Assembly (NCBI RefSeq): GCF_000423345.1
Contig: NZ_AUHU01000006.1
Coordinates: 124,001-188,000, forward strand
Direction: 5' to 3'
Length of the DNA stretch: 64,000 nucleotides
DNA from: Marinimicrobium agarilyticum DSM 16975
Lineage (GTDB): Bacteria; Pseudomonadota; Gammaproteobacteria; Pseudomonadales; Cellvibrionaceae
This document shows, in pieces, positions 50,042 to 60,371 of the stretch (its first letter is position 1; the number at the start of each line of letters is the position of its first letter). Made by a program: the position numbers and the translations under genes. The notes beneath the pieces were generated by a model. It did not search any database. It had not been told where the DNA came from and saw only the letters and a list, made by a program, of their open reading frames with translations.

Positions 50042-50737
50042 CTACATGGAGGCTCGAGTGCGGCGGCGAACCACCTGGTAATTTCTACCCAAATACTTCA
50101 CCGGCACGCTCAACAAATGCACCAGTCGGGTAAAGGGGAACAGCAGGAAGATGGTCAACCCCAGCACCAGATGCGCCTTGAAGATCCAGTGCACATCCAC
50201 AATGTACTCAGCACCAGTCAGCCCGCGCAGCAGGAAGATACTCTGGGCCCAGTGCATCAACTGCAGCATTACCGCACCATCCAGGTGACCGACGGAAATA
50301 AAAATGGAGGCCAACCCCAACAACAACTGCCCCAACAACAAGAACAGCACCACGATATCCATCGGCTGGCTATTGGGGCGTATCCGCGGGTGGAACAGAC
50401 GACGCAAGGTGAGCACCACCAGACCGAACAGGCAGAGCGCACCAAAGAGCCCCCCGGCCACAACCGCCAAAATTTGCTTGGCGCTGGCACTGACACCCAG
50501 GAAATGCCACACCTCCAACGGTGTAAGGAGCCCCACCAGATGCCCAAGGAAAATACCAAGAATGCCAATGTGAAAGGGAATGCTACCGATACGCAACCAT
50601 TTCTTTTCCAGCAACTGGCTGGAACCGGCCTTCCAGGTGTACTGCTCCCGGTCATAGCGGACCCAGGTACCGATAAACATCACCGCCAGCGCAATGTAGG
50701 GGTAGATGCCAAAAGCGAATAGATGAAAAGTGGACAT
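50042..50737 (-). CDS. narI: Respiratory nitrate reductase gamma subunit NarI
   Basis: A 231-residue di-haem b membrane subunit with about five membrane segments that oxidises quinol and passes electrons to NarH. The N-terminus MSTFHLFAFGIYPYIALAVM and the His-bearing segments (FHIGILGIFLGHLVG and MHWAQSIFLL, VHWIFKAHLVLG) fit the family. I choose the ATG at 50737, four bases after AGGAGG; the preceding ATG is too close to the ribosome site. The start overlaps the narJ stop. Confidence 0.95.
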   Translation of the reverse strand: MSTFHLFAFGIYPYIALAVMFIGTWVRYDREQYTWKAGSSQLLEKKWLRIGSIPFHIGILGIFLGHLVGLLTPLEVWHFLGVSASAKQILAVVAGGLFGALCLFGLVVLTLRRLFHPRIRPNSQPMDIVVLFLLLGQLLLGLASIFISVGHLDGAVMLQLMHWAQSIFLLRGLTGAEYIVDVHWIFKAHLVLGLTIFLLFPFTRLVHLLSVPVKYLGRNYQVVRRRTRASM

Positions 50738-51462
50738 CATGCCTCCTGATGCTTTTGTACGGGTTGAGGGTCCATCAGGTTCAGTATCTGCTCCTGATCC
50801 CGCCGCTGGCCGGAGTCCGGCCGGTATTGAACGTTGCAGCCATCGGCCTGCGCGTCCGGACCAAAGGTGACGGCCTCTTCTTCCCACACTTTATCCAGGG
50901 CTTCTGGCGTATCGTCGCGAGCTTCGCCGGCGACTTGTTCGCGGATCTGCTCGATGTTGACCCGATCCCCACACCAGTGCAGCAGCGCTTCGAACAGGGC
51001 GGCGTAGTTGGACTCGCGCTCTTTCAGGCGAGCGGCGAGCAGACCGAGAATATGCTCCACCTCCTGCAGCCCCGCTCTGGCATTATCCGGCCCCTGGGTG
51101 GACAAAAACTCAAGGTACAGGGGCAGATAGTCCGGTAGCTCGTTGGCGTCGATGGCCAGACCCGCCTGCTGGTACTGGTTCATCAGATCCACCATGGCCT
51201 GGCCACGATCCCGGGACTCGCCGTGCACGTGCTCGAACAATAGCAGCGACAGGGACCGACCGCGCTCGAACAGGGCGTCGTACTCGGACTGCCAGTCCAT
51301 CAGATCGCCCTCGGTGCGCTGTTCGACAAAGGCCAGCAACCCATCGCGCTGCTTGCCCTTGAGGTTCATGCGGGCGACCAGTGCCTTCAACTCGCCTCGA
51401 GCTTCCATCAACTCCGCCGTGGGGTACTCCATCAGCAGAGAAATAACGCGTAAACTTTTCAT
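50737..51462 (-). CDS. narJ: Nitrate reductase molybdenum cofactor assembly chaperone NarJ
   Basis: A 241-residue all-helical chaperone of the NarJ/TorD type that is needed for insertion of the molybdenum cofactor and first FeS cluster into NarG. Typical N-terminal block: VISLLMEYPTAELMEA, and LPLYLEFLS in the middle. The acidic C-terminus is typical. Start at ATG 51462 with AGGAGA seven bases upstream, 11 bp after narH. Confidence 0.93.
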   Translation of the reverse strand: MKSLRVISLLMEYPTAELMEARGELKALVARMNLKGKQRDGLLAFVEQRTEGDLMDWQSEYDALFERGRSLSLLLFEHVHGESRDRGQAMVDLMNQYQQAGLAIDANELPDYLPLYLEFLSTQGPDNARAGLQEVEHILGLLAARLKERESNYAALFEALLHWCGDRVNIEQIREQVAGEARDDTPEALDKVWEEEAVTFGPDAQADGCNVQYRPDSGQRRDQEQILNLMDPQPVQKHQEA

Positions 51463-51473
51463 CAATCTTTCTC

Positions 51474-53006
51474 CTAATCCTGCAGGATCGCAGGAATAAT
51501 CTGGCGAACGCCGGCGCGGTTCCCACCGAACAGGCTGGTTTCGCTGGTGCCGTCCGCACAGCCATTACCGAAACTGAAGCCGCAGTCGCCTTTCATGTCA
51601 TAGGCATCTTCGGCGTAGGCCCTGTGGCTGGTGGGGATCACAAAACGATCCTCGTAGTTGGCGATCGCCATGTAGCGATACATATCCTCCACTTGAGCCA
51701 CGCTCAATCCGACCTGTTTGAGCACATCCAGGTCTTCGACGCCGTCCACGTGCTGGGAGCGCTTGTAAGCGCGCATGGCGATCATCCGCTCCAGTGCTTC
51801 CACCACCGGTTGCTCTTCCCCAGCGGTCAATAAATTTGCCAGGTAGCGAATCGGTATCCGCAGGGATTTCAGATCGGGTATTTCGCCGTTCATGCCCACG
51901 TGGCCCGCTTCGGCTGCACTCTGAATCGGGGACAGCGGCGGCACATACCAGACCATGGGCAGAGTGCGGTATTCCGGGTGAAGCGGCAGCGCCACTTTCC
52001 ACTCAACCGCCATCTTGTAGGTGGGCGAGTTCTGGGCGGCGTCGATCCATCCCTGGGGAATACCCTCGGCCTGAGCCGCGGCAATCACCGCCGGATCCTT
52101 CGGGTCCAGGAAGATATCGAGCTGCGCCTGATACAGATCTGCTTCGTTGGCAACGCTGGCGGCCTCTTCAATACGATCCGCGTCGTACAACAGCACGCCC
52201 AGATAGCGGATACGACCCACACAAGTTTCCGAGCAGACGGTGGGCTGACCCACTTCAATACGCGGATAGCAGAAGGTACATTTTTCGGACTTACCGCTCT
52301 TCCAGTTGTAGTAAATCTTTTTGTACGGACAGGCCGAGACGCACATGCGCCAACCCCGGCACTTGTCCTGATCGATCAGAACAATGCCGTCTTCTTCACG
52401 CTTGTAGATGGCGCCGGACGGACAGGAAGACACACAGGCCGGGTTCAGGCAGTGCTCGCACAACCGGGGCAGATACATCATGAAGGTGTTTTCAAACTGA
52501 CCGTAGATGTCCGCCTGCACCTGTTCGAAGTTGACATCCTTTTTACGTTTTTCAAACTCGGTGCCTAACAGCTCCTCCCAGTTAGGCCCCCATTTGATCT
52601 TTTCCATTTTTTGACCCGAGATCAGCGAAAATGGCCGAGCGGTAGGCTGGTGCTTTTTATCCCCGGCTTTATGCAGGTGCTGGTAATCAAAATCGAACGG
52701 CTCATAGTAGTCGTCGATTTCCGGCAGGTCAGGGTTGGCGAACAGGTTGGCCAACACCCGCAGCTTGCCACCGATGCGCGGCTTGATCTTGCCTTTCTTA
52801 TCGCGTTTCCAACCGCCATTCCACTTCTTCTGGTTTTCCCACTCCTGGGGATAACCAACCCCGGGCTTGGTCTCCACGTTATTGAACCAGGCGTACTCGA
52901 CACCTTCGCGCGAGGTCCAGACGTTTTTACAGGTCACTGAACAGGTGTGGCAACCAATGCACTTATCCAGGTTCAGCACCATGCCGATTTGCGCTCTTAC
53001 TTTCAT
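51474..53006 (-). CDS. narH: Respiratory nitrate reductase beta subunit NarH
   Basis: A 510-residue iron-sulfur subunit. Four Cys clusters are seen: CIGCHTCSVTCKNVW, LCEHCLNPACVSSCPSG, CRGWRMCVSACPYKK (with the Trp typical of the 3Fe-4S site) and CTFCYPRIEVGQPTVCSETC. It relays electrons from NarI to NarG on the cytoplasmic side. It is 8 bp after narG. Confidence 0.97.
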   Translation of the reverse strand: MKVRAQIGMVLNLDKCIGCHTCSVTCKNVWTSREGVEYAWFNNVETKPGVGYPQEWENQKKWNGGWKRDKKGKIKPRIGGKLRVLANLFANPDLPEIDDYYEPFDFDYQHLHKAGDKKHQPTARPFSLISGQKMEKIKWGPNWEELLGTEFEKRKKDVNFEQVQADIYGQFENTFMMYLPRLCEHCLNPACVSSCPSGAIYKREEDGIVLIDQDKCRGWRMCVSACPYKKIYYNWKSGKSEKCTFCYPRIEVGQPTVCSETCVGRIRYLGVLLYDADRIEEAASVANEADLYQAQLDIFLDPKDPAVIAAAQAEGIPQGWIDAAQNSPTYKMAVEWKVALPLHPEYRTLPMVWYVPPLSPIQSAAEAGHVGMNGEIPDLKSLRIPIRYLANLLTAGEEQPVVEALERMIAMRAYKRSQHVDGVEDLDVLKQVGLSVAQVEDMYRYMAIANYEDRFVIPTSHRAYAEDAYDMKGDCGFSFGNGCADGTSETSLFGGNRAGVRQIIPAILQD

Positions 53007-53014
53007 GCCTTACC

Positions 53015-56000
53015 TCACTTAGCCAGGCTGTCAGTGGTCTGCTCGTCTTCTTCGAGCCAATCCACTTTATCCATCTTGCGGACAATGACGAATTCGTCGC
53101 GGTTACAGCCTACGGTGCCGTAATAGTTGAAGCCGTAAGCCTGTTGGGCGTAGCCACCGATCATATGGGTGGGTTTCATCACCGCACGGGTCACGGAGTT
53201 GTGAATCCCGCCGCGGGTTTTGGTCAGGTTTGATCCCGGCGTATTGATGATCCGCTCCTGGGCGTGATACATCATGCTCATCCCTTCAGGCACCCGCTGG
53301 GAGACGACCGCGCGACAGGCGATGGCGCCGTTGACGTTGAACACGTCGATCCAGTCGTTGTCCTCAATACCCGCGGCTTTTGCATCCTTCTCGCTCAGCC
53401 AGACAATCGGGCCACCACGAGAAAGCGTCTGCATCAGCAGGTTGTCCGAGTAGGTGCTGTGAATGCCCCACTTCTGGTGCGGAGTGATCCAGTTGAGCAC
53501 CAGCTCTTTGTTGCCGTTGCTGCGTTGATTGAGAATCGGCTCAACGGTCTTCAGGTTGACCGGCGGCTTGTACAGGCAGTGCTGCTCACCGAAATCGAGC
53601 ATCCACTCATGATCCTGATAGAACTGCTGCCGACCGGTGATCGTGCGCCAGGGAATCAGTTCGTGCACATTGGTATAACCCGCGTTGTAGGACACATGCT
53701 CATCTTCCAACCCCGACCAGGTCGGCGAGGAAATGATCTTGCGCGGCTGGGCGACAATGTCGCGGAAGCGGATTTTCTCTTCCTCTTTGGGCAAGGCCAA
53801 ATGCTTGTGATCCCGACCGGTAATCTTGCCCAGTGCATCCCAGGCTTTTACCGCCACATGGCCATTGGTTTCCGGAGCCAACGACAGAATGACCTCGCAG
53901 GCATCAATGGCCGACTCAATCCGTGGGCGACCTTTGTTGGCTCCCTCTTCATGGTGTACGCGATTCAGCTTTCCGAGGAATTCCACCTCTTCTTTGGTAT
54001 CCCAGTTGATACCCTTGCCGCCATTGCCCAGTTTGTCCATCAAGGGGCCAAGCGACGTGAAGCGGTGATAAGTGTTGGGGTAGTCCCGTTCCACGACATT
54101 GATGTTGGGCATGGTGACCCCGGGCACGGCCTCGCACTCCCCCTTCCACCAGGCTTTTACACCGTAGGGCTGCGCCATTTCTCCCGGCGAGTCATGCATG
54201 ATGGGCGTAGTCACCACATCCTGCTCCACGCCAAGGTGTCCGTTGGTGAGTTCGGAAAACTTCTTGGCAATACCTTTGAAAATATCCCAGTCGCTGCGCG
54301 ACTCCCACACCGGGTCAATCGCCTCGGTCAGCGGATGGATAAAGGGGTGCATATCCGAGGTGTTCATGTCGTTCTTTTCGTACCAGGTGGCGGTCGGCAG
54401 AACGATATCGGAGTACAGGCAGGTAGTGGACATACGGAAATCCAATGTCACCCACAAGTCGACCTTTCCTTCCGGCGCCTCATCGCGCCAGGTAACGTCT
54501 TCGGGCTTGGCTTCGCCGGTTTCCCCCAGATCCTTGTTCATCAGGCCATGCTTGGTGCCCAGGAAATGACGCAGCATGTATTCGTGACCCTTGCCGCTGG
54601 AACCCAGCAGATTGGAACGCCAGATAAACATATTGCGCGGAAAATTTTGCGGCGCATCCGGATCCTCACAGGCAAACTTCAACTCGCCATTCACCAATTG
54701 CTCGCGCACATAGTCTTTAATGTCCTTACCCGCAGCCTTCGCGGCTTCCGCCAACTTGAGCGGATTAGTGGCCAACTGAGGCGCGGACGGCAACCAGCCC
54801 ATACGCTCAGCGCGGGTGTTGTAATCCAGAATGCTCGACTGCCACTTTTCCTTCTTCGCCAGAGGAGAGACCAGGTCGCTCATGTTCAATTTTTCGTAGC
54901 GCCATTGATCAGAGTGCGCATAGAAGAACGAGGTGCCGTTCATTTGCCGGGGCGGGCGCTGCCAGTCCAGGCCAAAAGCCAGGGGCTGCCAACCGGTTTG
55001 GGGGCGCAGTTTTTCCTGGCCCACATAGTGCGCCCAGCCGCCACCGCTCTGGCCAACGCAACCACACATCATCAGCATGTTGATTAAGCCGCGGTAGTTC
55101 ATGTCCATATTGAACCAGTGGTTCATGCCGGCGCCGACAATGATCATGGAGCGACCGTGGGTTTTATCTGCGGTGCGGGCAAACTCACGGGCGACACGGA
55201 TTACATGCTCGGGTTTGACGCCGGTGATGCGCTCCTGCCATTTGGGCGTGTAGGGCTTGTCATCGTCAAAGCTCTGGGCACAGTTGGAATCATCCAGACC
55301 ATTGTCCACCCCATAGTTGGCCAGGGTCAGGTCGTACACGGTGGCCACCAATACGTCTCGCCCATCCGCCAATTTGACGCGCTTGGCCGGGACTTTGCGC
55401 ATTTGCACTTCGGTGTGTTCGGTGTGCTGGAAGTAGCCGTAGTCGTGCTCCTTGCAACCGAAATACGGGAAGGCGACATCGACGACATCATCGCTGTTGC
55501 CTTTCAGGGAGAGCTGCAGGTTAACCTCATCACCGGTGAGACCGTCGCGATTTTCCAGATTCCACCGTCCGGTTTGCCCCTCCGGGCGGCCCCAGCGATA
55601 GCCGATGGAGCCGTTAGGGCTGACCAGGCGCTGGTCGTCGCTGTTGATGGCGATGGTTTTCCAGTCCGGGTTGGCTTCTTCACCCAGGTTGTCCACCAGG
55701 TCCGCCGCCCGCAGGAAACGACCCTGCTGCAAACGGCCGCCCTCTTCGTCCAGAATGACCAGATTGGGCATATCGGTGTAGCGCTTCACGTAATTCGTGA
55801 AGTACTCACTCTGGGAGTCGACGTAAAATTCTTTCAGAATCACGTGGCCAAAAGCCATCGCCAAAGCGGCGTCGGTACCCTGCCGGGGCGCCAACCATTG
55901 ATCGGTGAGCTTGGCCACTTCGGAATAGTCCGGCGTGATGCTGATCACTTTGGTGCCTTTGTAACGCACCTCGGTCAGAAAGTGGGCATCCGGGGTCCGG

Positions 56001-56779
56001 GTCTGGGGCACGTTGGAACCCCAGCAGATGATGTAGGAGGAGTTGTACCAGTCGGCGGATTCCGGCACGTCGGTCTGTTCGCCCCACACCTGAGGTGACG
56101 CAGGAGGAAGATCGCAGTACCAGTCATAAAAACTCAGGCAGTTACCGCCAATCAGCGACAGATAACGCGAGCCCGCCGCATAGGAGACCATGGACATGGC
56201 CGGAATGGGCGAGAAGCCATTGATCCGGTCCGGGCCATAGGTCTTGGCGGTGTAGACGTTGGAGGCGGCGATGATTTCATTCACCTCATCCCAGTGGGCA
56301 CGTACAAAGCCGCCCAAACCTCGGCGGGACTTGTAACTTTTTGCCTTGGCCGGATCTTCCACGATGGAGGCCCAGGCCCGGACCGGGTCGGTATGCTCCT
56401 GACGCGCCTGGCGCCAGAGCTTCATCAGTGACTGGCGTACCTTGGGGTACTTCAGGCGGTTGGCGCTGTAGATGTACCAGGAATAGCTGGCGCCGCGCGG
56501 ACAGCCCCGGGGTTCATGGTTGGGCAGGTCGGGACGCGTGCGCGGGTAATCGGTCTGCTGGGTTTCCCAGGTGACCAGACCGTTTTTCACGTAGATTTTC
56601 CAGCTACAGGAACCGGTGCAGTTGACCCCATGGGTGGAGCGTACAATTTTGTCGTGCTGCCAGCGCTGCCGATAGCCTCGCTCCCACTGGCGATCTTCAT
56701 CGGTAGTGACGCCGTGGCCTTCGGCAAAAGGTTCTCGCTGCGCTTGAAAGTAGCGCAACTTATCGAGAAGGTGACTCAT
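53015..56779 (-). CDS. narG: Respiratory nitrate reductase alpha subunit NarG
   Basis: A 1254-residue molybdo-bis-MGD catalytic subunit that reduces nitrate to nitrite in the cytoplasm. The FS0 cluster region HGVNCTGSCSWKIYVKNG near residue 50 and the Mo-ligand Asp region NSSYIICWGSNVPQTRTPDAHF are present, and the length is standard. It leads the narGHJI-PPIase operon. Upstream (56780-56930) I see FNR-like and NarL-like sites. Confidence 0.98.
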   Translation of the reverse strand: MSHLLDKLRYFQAQREPFAEGHGVTTDEDRQWERGYRQRWQHDKIVRSTHGVNCTGSCSWKIYVKNGLVTWETQQTDYPRTRPDLPNHEPRGCPRGASYSWYIYSANRLKYPKVRQSLMKLWRQARQEHTDPVRAWASIVEDPAKAKSYKSRRGLGGFVRAHWDEVNEIIAASNVYTAKTYGPDRINGFSPIPAMSMVSYAAGSRYLSLIGGNCLSFYDWYCDLPPASPQVWGEQTDVPESADWYNSSYIICWGSNVPQTRTPDAHFLTEVRYKGTKVISITPDYSEVAKLTDQWLAPRQGTDAALAMAFGHVILKEFYVDSQSEYFTNYVKRYTDMPNLVILDEEGGRLQQGRFLRAADLVDNLGEEANPDWKTIAINSDDQRLVSPNGSIGYRWGRPEGQTGRWNLENRDGLTGDEVNLQLSLKGNSDDVVDVAFPYFGCKEHDYGYFQHTEHTEVQMRKVPAKRVKLADGRDVLVATVYDLTLANYGVDNGLDDSNCAQSFDDDKPYTPKWQERITGVKPEHVIRVAREFARTADKTHGRSMIIVGAGMNHWFNMDMNYRGLINMLMMCGCVGQSGGGWAHYVGQEKLRPQTGWQPLAFGLDWQRPPRQMNGTSFFYAHSDQWRYEKLNMSDLVSPLAKKEKWQSSILDYNTRAERMGWLPSAPQLATNPLKLAEAAKAAGKDIKDYVREQLVNGELKFACEDPDAPQNFPRNMFIWRSNLLGSSGKGHEYMLRHFLGTKHGLMNKDLGETGEAKPEDVTWRDEAPEGKVDLWVTLDFRMSTTCLYSDIVLPTATWYEKNDMNTSDMHPFIHPLTEAIDPVWESRSDWDIFKGIAKKFSELTNGHLGVEQDVVTTPIMHDSPGEMAQPYGVKAWWKGECEAVPGVTMPNINVVERDYPNTYHRFTSLGPLMDKLGNGGKGINWDTKEEVEFLGKLNRVHHEEGANKGRPRIESAIDACEVILSLAPETNGHVAVKAWDALGKITGRDHKHLALPKEEEKIRFRDIVAQPRKIISSPTWSGLEDEHVSYNAGYTNVHELIPWRTITGRQQFYQDHEWMLDFGEQHCLYKPPVNLKTVEPILNQRSNGNKELVLNWITPHQKWGIHSTYSDNLLMQTLSRGGPIVWLSEKDAKAAGIEDNDWIDVFNVNGAIACRAVVSQRVPEGMSMMYHAQERIINTPGSNLTKTRGGIHNSVTRAVMKPTHMIGGYAQQAYGFNYYGTVGCNRDEFVIVRKMDKVDWLEEDEQTTDSLAK

Positions 56780-56825
56780 TCGCGGACTCCTGAACAGAGG
56801 CTATGGCAATGCCCAGGTCCGGACA

Positions 56826-56839
56826 TTGCTCGGTAACAA
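56826..56839. promoter_or_regulatory. FNR/Anr-like box upstream of narG
   Basis: TTGCT-CGGT-AACAA matches the FNR consensus at eight of ten positions, centred about 53 bp before the narG ATG. A class II arrangement would leave a leader of only about 12 nt, so the assignment is tentative. Confidence 0.4.
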
Positions 56840-56911
56840 TTTCACCCGTTCATAGTGCGTAAAAATCCGCGGGTCCGCCACTGGCCTCCAAGCTGTGAAA
56901 ATGCCCACTTC

Positions 56912-56927
56912 TACCCCCTTTTTGGTA
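56912..56927. promoter_or_regulatory. NarL-like 7-2-7 site upstream of narG
   Basis: TACCCCC-TT-TTTGGTA forms two inverted heptamers separated by two bases, the spacing required by NarL. The first fits TACYYMT at six of seven positions and the second at five. It lies about 140 bp before narG; a NarX-type sensor is encoded nearby. Confidence 0.45.
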
Positions 56928-57140
56928 GAGCGGAAATACGATAACCCTTTGATTTTATTGATATCTTTACTTTTCACTTTCGAGCAGAAGCGAACTTTTC
57001 CGCCCCCAAGTTCATCGTGGGTATCCCGTAATAGGCGTGGGGTTTTTGCGAGCTGTTTTCATTCACGGATGTGATAGAGTTAATGGTTCCAAAACATCAA
57101 AAATACCGGCGTCCAGACGCTGTTGGTTCGGAGAAACCCC

Positions 57141-58418
57141 ATGAAACTTGAATCACTGGCATTACACTGCGGCTACGAGCCCGAGCCCACCACCCATGCG
57201 GCAACAACGCCGATTTACCAGACCACCTCGTACACCTTTGATGACACTCAGCACGGGGCTGACCTGTTCGACCTGAAGGTGCAGGGCAACATTTACACCC
57301 GGATCATGAATCCGACCAATGCGGTGCTCGAAGCGCGCATGGCGGCCATGGAGGGGGGCATCGGGGCCCTGGCACTGGCTTCAGGCATGGCGGCTATCAC
57401 CTACGCCATTCAGTGTATTACCGATGCCGGAGACAACATCGTCAGTACCAGCCAACTGTACGGCGGCAGCTACAATCTGTTCGCCCACAGCTTTCCCCGC
57501 CAGGGCATTGATGTGCGCATGGCCTCCTTCGATGATCTGGAGAAAATGGAAAGCCTGATCGACGACAAAACCAAGGCGCTGTTCTGCGAGTCCATCGGCA
57601 ACCCGGCGGGCAATATCGTGGATATCCAGGCGCTGGCGGATATCGCCCACCGTCACGGCATTCCTCTGATCGTGGACAATACCGTGGCGACCCCCTTTCT
57701 GTGTAAGCCCTTCGATTTCGGGGCGGATATCGTGGTGCACTCGCTCACCAAATACATCGGTGGCCATGGCACCACCGTGGGCGGCGTTATTGTGGACTCG
57801 GGCAAGTTCGACTGGGTCGCGAACAAAAAGCGCTTCCCCATGCTCAATGAGCCAGACCCCTCCTACCACAACGTGATCTATACCGAAGCCCTGGGTGAAG
57901 CCGCCTATATCGGCCGCTGCAGAGTAGTACCGCTGCGCAACACGGGTTCGGCACTGGCACCGCACAGCGCTTTTCTGATCATGCAGGGTCTGGAGACACT
58001 GGGAATCCGTATGGAGCGTCATTGCGAAAATGCGCTGAAAGTCGCCCAGCACCTGAAGCAGCATCCCAAAATCAACTGGGTGAACTACGCGGCATTGCCG
58101 GACAGCCCCTACAACGGCCTGTGCCAGAAGATCAGTGGCGGCCAGGCGTCGGGCATCCTGAGTTTTGGCATCAAAGGTGGGAAAGACTCGGGCGCCCAGT
58201 TTATCGACGCGCTGCAGATGATTCTGCGCCTGGTGAATATCGGCGACGCCAAATCCCTGGCCTGCCACCCGGCGACCACCACTCACCGCCAGCTCAATGA
58301 AGAGGAGCTCAAATCGGCGGGGGTCTCGGCCGACCTGGTGCGCTTGTCCATTGGTATTGAGCACATTGATGATATTATTGCGGACATTGATCAGGCGCTG
58401 GAGAAAGTCAGCGCCTGA
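57141..58418 (+). CDS. metY: O-acetylhomoserine sulfhydrylase (MetY type)
   Basis: A 425-residue PLP enzyme of the Cys/Met metabolism family. It makes homocysteine from O-acetylhomoserine and sulfide. The start at ATG 57141 (MKLESLALHCGYEPEPTTHAATTPIYQTTSY) fits the family. The PLP lysine is in VVHSLTKYIGGHGTTVGG. Length and the ALxHSAFLIMQGLETL block mark MetY rather than MetB/MetC. It is divergent from narG with 361 bp between; that gap holds the nar sites listed and no gene. Confidence 0.93.
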   Translation: MKLESLALHCGYEPEPTTHAATTPIYQTTSYTFDDTQHGADLFDLKVQGNIYTRIMNPTNAVLEARMAAMEGGIGALALASGMAAITYAIQCITDAGDNIVSTSQLYGGSYNLFAHSFPRQGIDVRMASFDDLEKMESLIDDKTKALFCESIGNPAGNIVDIQALADIAHRHGIPLIVDNTVATPFLCKPFDFGADIVVHSLTKYIGGHGTTVGGVIVDSGKFDWVANKKRFPMLNEPDPSYHNVIYTEALGEAAYIGRCRVVPLRNTGSALAPHSAFLIMQGLETLGIRMERHCENALKVAQHLKQHPKINWVNYAALPDSPYNGLCQKISGGQASGILSFGIKGGKDSGAQFIDALQMILRLVNIGDAKSLACHPATTTHRQLNEEELKSAGVSADLVRLSIGIEHIDDIIADIDQALEKVSA

Positions 58419-58483
58419 TCCGTCCCATTCGGCGGTCGGCCAGGGGGTTAGGCCCCGGCCGACACATTCAAACGGCTCCACCT

Positions 58484-60304
58484 ATGCGTACCACTTCCCT
58501 GGTTCTCAGTATCAAGCTCGCGCTCGCGGGCATTGTCGCCTTGGCCGCCATGACCATGGCCGCCTCTTACTGGCTCTCGGACCGGGCTGACAGTGATGCC
58601 CATGCGATCAACCTGGCCGGCTCCCTGCGCATGCATACCTATCGCCTTCTGGCCCTGGAGGATAACCCTGCGGCCACCGAGGAAGAGCGTGAGCGCGCCC
58701 GTGCACGGCTGGAGAGTACCTGGGCACACCCGCTGTTTGACGCCCTGCGTCACCGCAACAGCCAACTGGCAGCGGAACTCGATAGCACGCAGGCTCAGTG
58801 GAAGGCTTTGAACGAGGCCTTTACCGAGATGACTCCGGCCGAGCGAATCGCGGCCACCGATCGCTTTGTCGAGCAGCTCAACGCCTTCGTCGGTCAATTA
58901 CAGAACCACGCCGAGCGCAACGCCGCCTTGCTGCGGCTGGTTCAGGTGCTCGCCATGTTCGCCATTCTCGCCCTGGCGGCCATTGTGGCCTATTGGTTGC
59001 ACCGTCGACTCGAACACCCGCTGAATGAGCTGCAACAGGTCACCCAGCGCATCAGCCAGGGGGACTACCAGTATCGGCTGCAACCCCGGTTTATGGATGA
59101 GCTCGGCGCCGTCGCCGAGTCATTCAATCAGATGAGCCGGGCCATTGCCCACGCCCACGGCCAGATGGAATCCCAGATCGAGCAACAAACCCGGGAGCTG
59201 CAACGCAGCAACACCACGCTGGAGTTTCTCTACGAAACCGCCCAGACCATTATTGAGCAGGAAACCGCTGGCATCGACTTCCAGCCCATCATCAGCCGCG
59301 CCGCGCAAGTCGCCCAGGTCGACGACCTGGAACTGTGCCTGATTACCGACACCGGCGACCACCCCTACCGGCAAGTCAAACCCGAAAACAGCGACTACGA
59401 CCTGTGCATGACCCGCAACTGCGGCGATTGCCTGAGCGGTGAACTGCTGACCAATGCCAAGGAGACAGGCTTACCAGATCCGGTATACCGCTACAGCTTC
59501 CCGATGAACCGGGAGCAGCGCCATTACGGGGTACTGGTTTGCCGCATGGGCGAGGGCGAAACCCTGACCGCCTGGCAGCAACAGCTCCTGCAGTCCATCG
59601 CCGACCAGATTGCCATGGCGCTGAGCCTACAGGCCGAGGAAGACAATGCCCGACGACTGTCACTCGCCCACGAGCGCACGGTTATTGCCCGGGAGCTGCA
59701 CGACTCCCTGGCGCAGGCCCTGTCCTACCTGAAAATCCAGGTCACCCGCCTGAACCGGGCCTTGGCCAAAGACGACAAGAAAACCCTGGAGGATGTCTCC
59801 AACGAACTGCAAGAAGGACTAAGCTCGGCCTACCGTCAACTGCGTGAACTCTTGACCACCTTCCGGCTGAAGGTCGATGGTCCTGGGCTACTCGGCGCGC
59901 TGCAAATGAGCGTGCAGCAACTCAGTGACCAGACCGACATGAGCATTGAGCTGAACTATCAGTTGGAGAGCCTGCCATTAACCCCCAACGAAGAAATTCA
60001 CCTGCTGCAGATCGTGCGCGAGGCCACACAGAACGCTCTGCATCACAGTCAGGGCCAGCGCGTGGACATCTCCATTGAGCGCCGGCACAACAAAGTATCC
60101 GTTTTTATCGACGATGATGGTGTGGGCATCCCGGAAAGCCCCGAAAAGCTGAATCACTACGGTTTGGCTATTATGCAGGAGCGCAGTAAAAACCTCGGCG
60201 GCCGCGTGGTCATCGCCAACCGTGCCGAAGGCGGCACGCGGGTGGAGTTCTCCTTTACACCGGACTGCCTGCGCCAGGCCGGCGTGTTTGCGCGCGAAGC
60301 CTAG
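58484..60304 (+). CDS. narX: Nitrate/nitrite sensor histidine kinase NarX type
   Basis: A 606-residue membrane kinase. The periplasmic P-box-like stretch NLAGSLRMHTYRLL after the first membrane segment is the nitrate-binding signature of NarX/NarQ. A second membrane segment (about residue 150), HAMP, a central module with clustered Cys (CMTRNCGDCLSGE), HisKA_3 with the phospho-His406 (ARELHDSLAQAL) and an HATPase (DDDGVGIPE) follow. No response regulator gene is adjacent: the next gene, 67 bp on, is a 2Fe-2S protein. NarL must be elsewhere, possibly beyond the right edge. Confidence 0.92.
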   Translation: MRTTSLVLSIKLALAGIVALAAMTMAASYWLSDRADSDAHAINLAGSLRMHTYRLLALEDNPAATEEERERARARLESTWAHPLFDALRHRNSQLAAELDSTQAQWKALNEAFTEMTPAERIAATDRFVEQLNAFVGQLQNHAERNAALLRLVQVLAMFAILALAAIVAYWLHRRLEHPLNELQQVTQRISQGDYQYRLQPRFMDELGAVAESFNQMSRAIAHAHGQMESQIEQQTRELQRSNTTLEFLYETAQTIIEQETAGIDFQPIISRAAQVAQVDDLELCLITDTGDHPYRQVKPENSDYDLCMTRNCGDCLSGELLTNAKETGLPDPVYRYSFPMNREQRHYGVLVCRMGEGETLTAWQQQLLQSIADQIAMALSLQAEEDNARRLSLAHERTVIARELHDSLAQALSYLKIQVTRLNRALAKDDKKTLEDVSNELQEGLSSAYRQLRELLTTFRLKVDGPGLLGALQMSVQQLSDQTDMSIELNYQLESLPLTPNEEIHLLQIVREATQNALHHSQGQRVDISIERRHNKVSVFIDDDGVGIPESPEKLNHYGLAIMQERSKNLGGRVVIANRAEGGTRVEFSFTPDCLRQAGVFAREA

Positions 60305-60371
60305 GCCACCGCCGCCCCAAAGCCAGAACCAGAACGAGAACCACGATTGATCACACATTCAGGAGCCGCCC

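Noticed and set aside
56949-56965. FNR box in TTGATTTTATTGAT upstream of narG
   Set aside because: The half sites form a direct, not an inverted, repeat; the second half does not match ATCAA.
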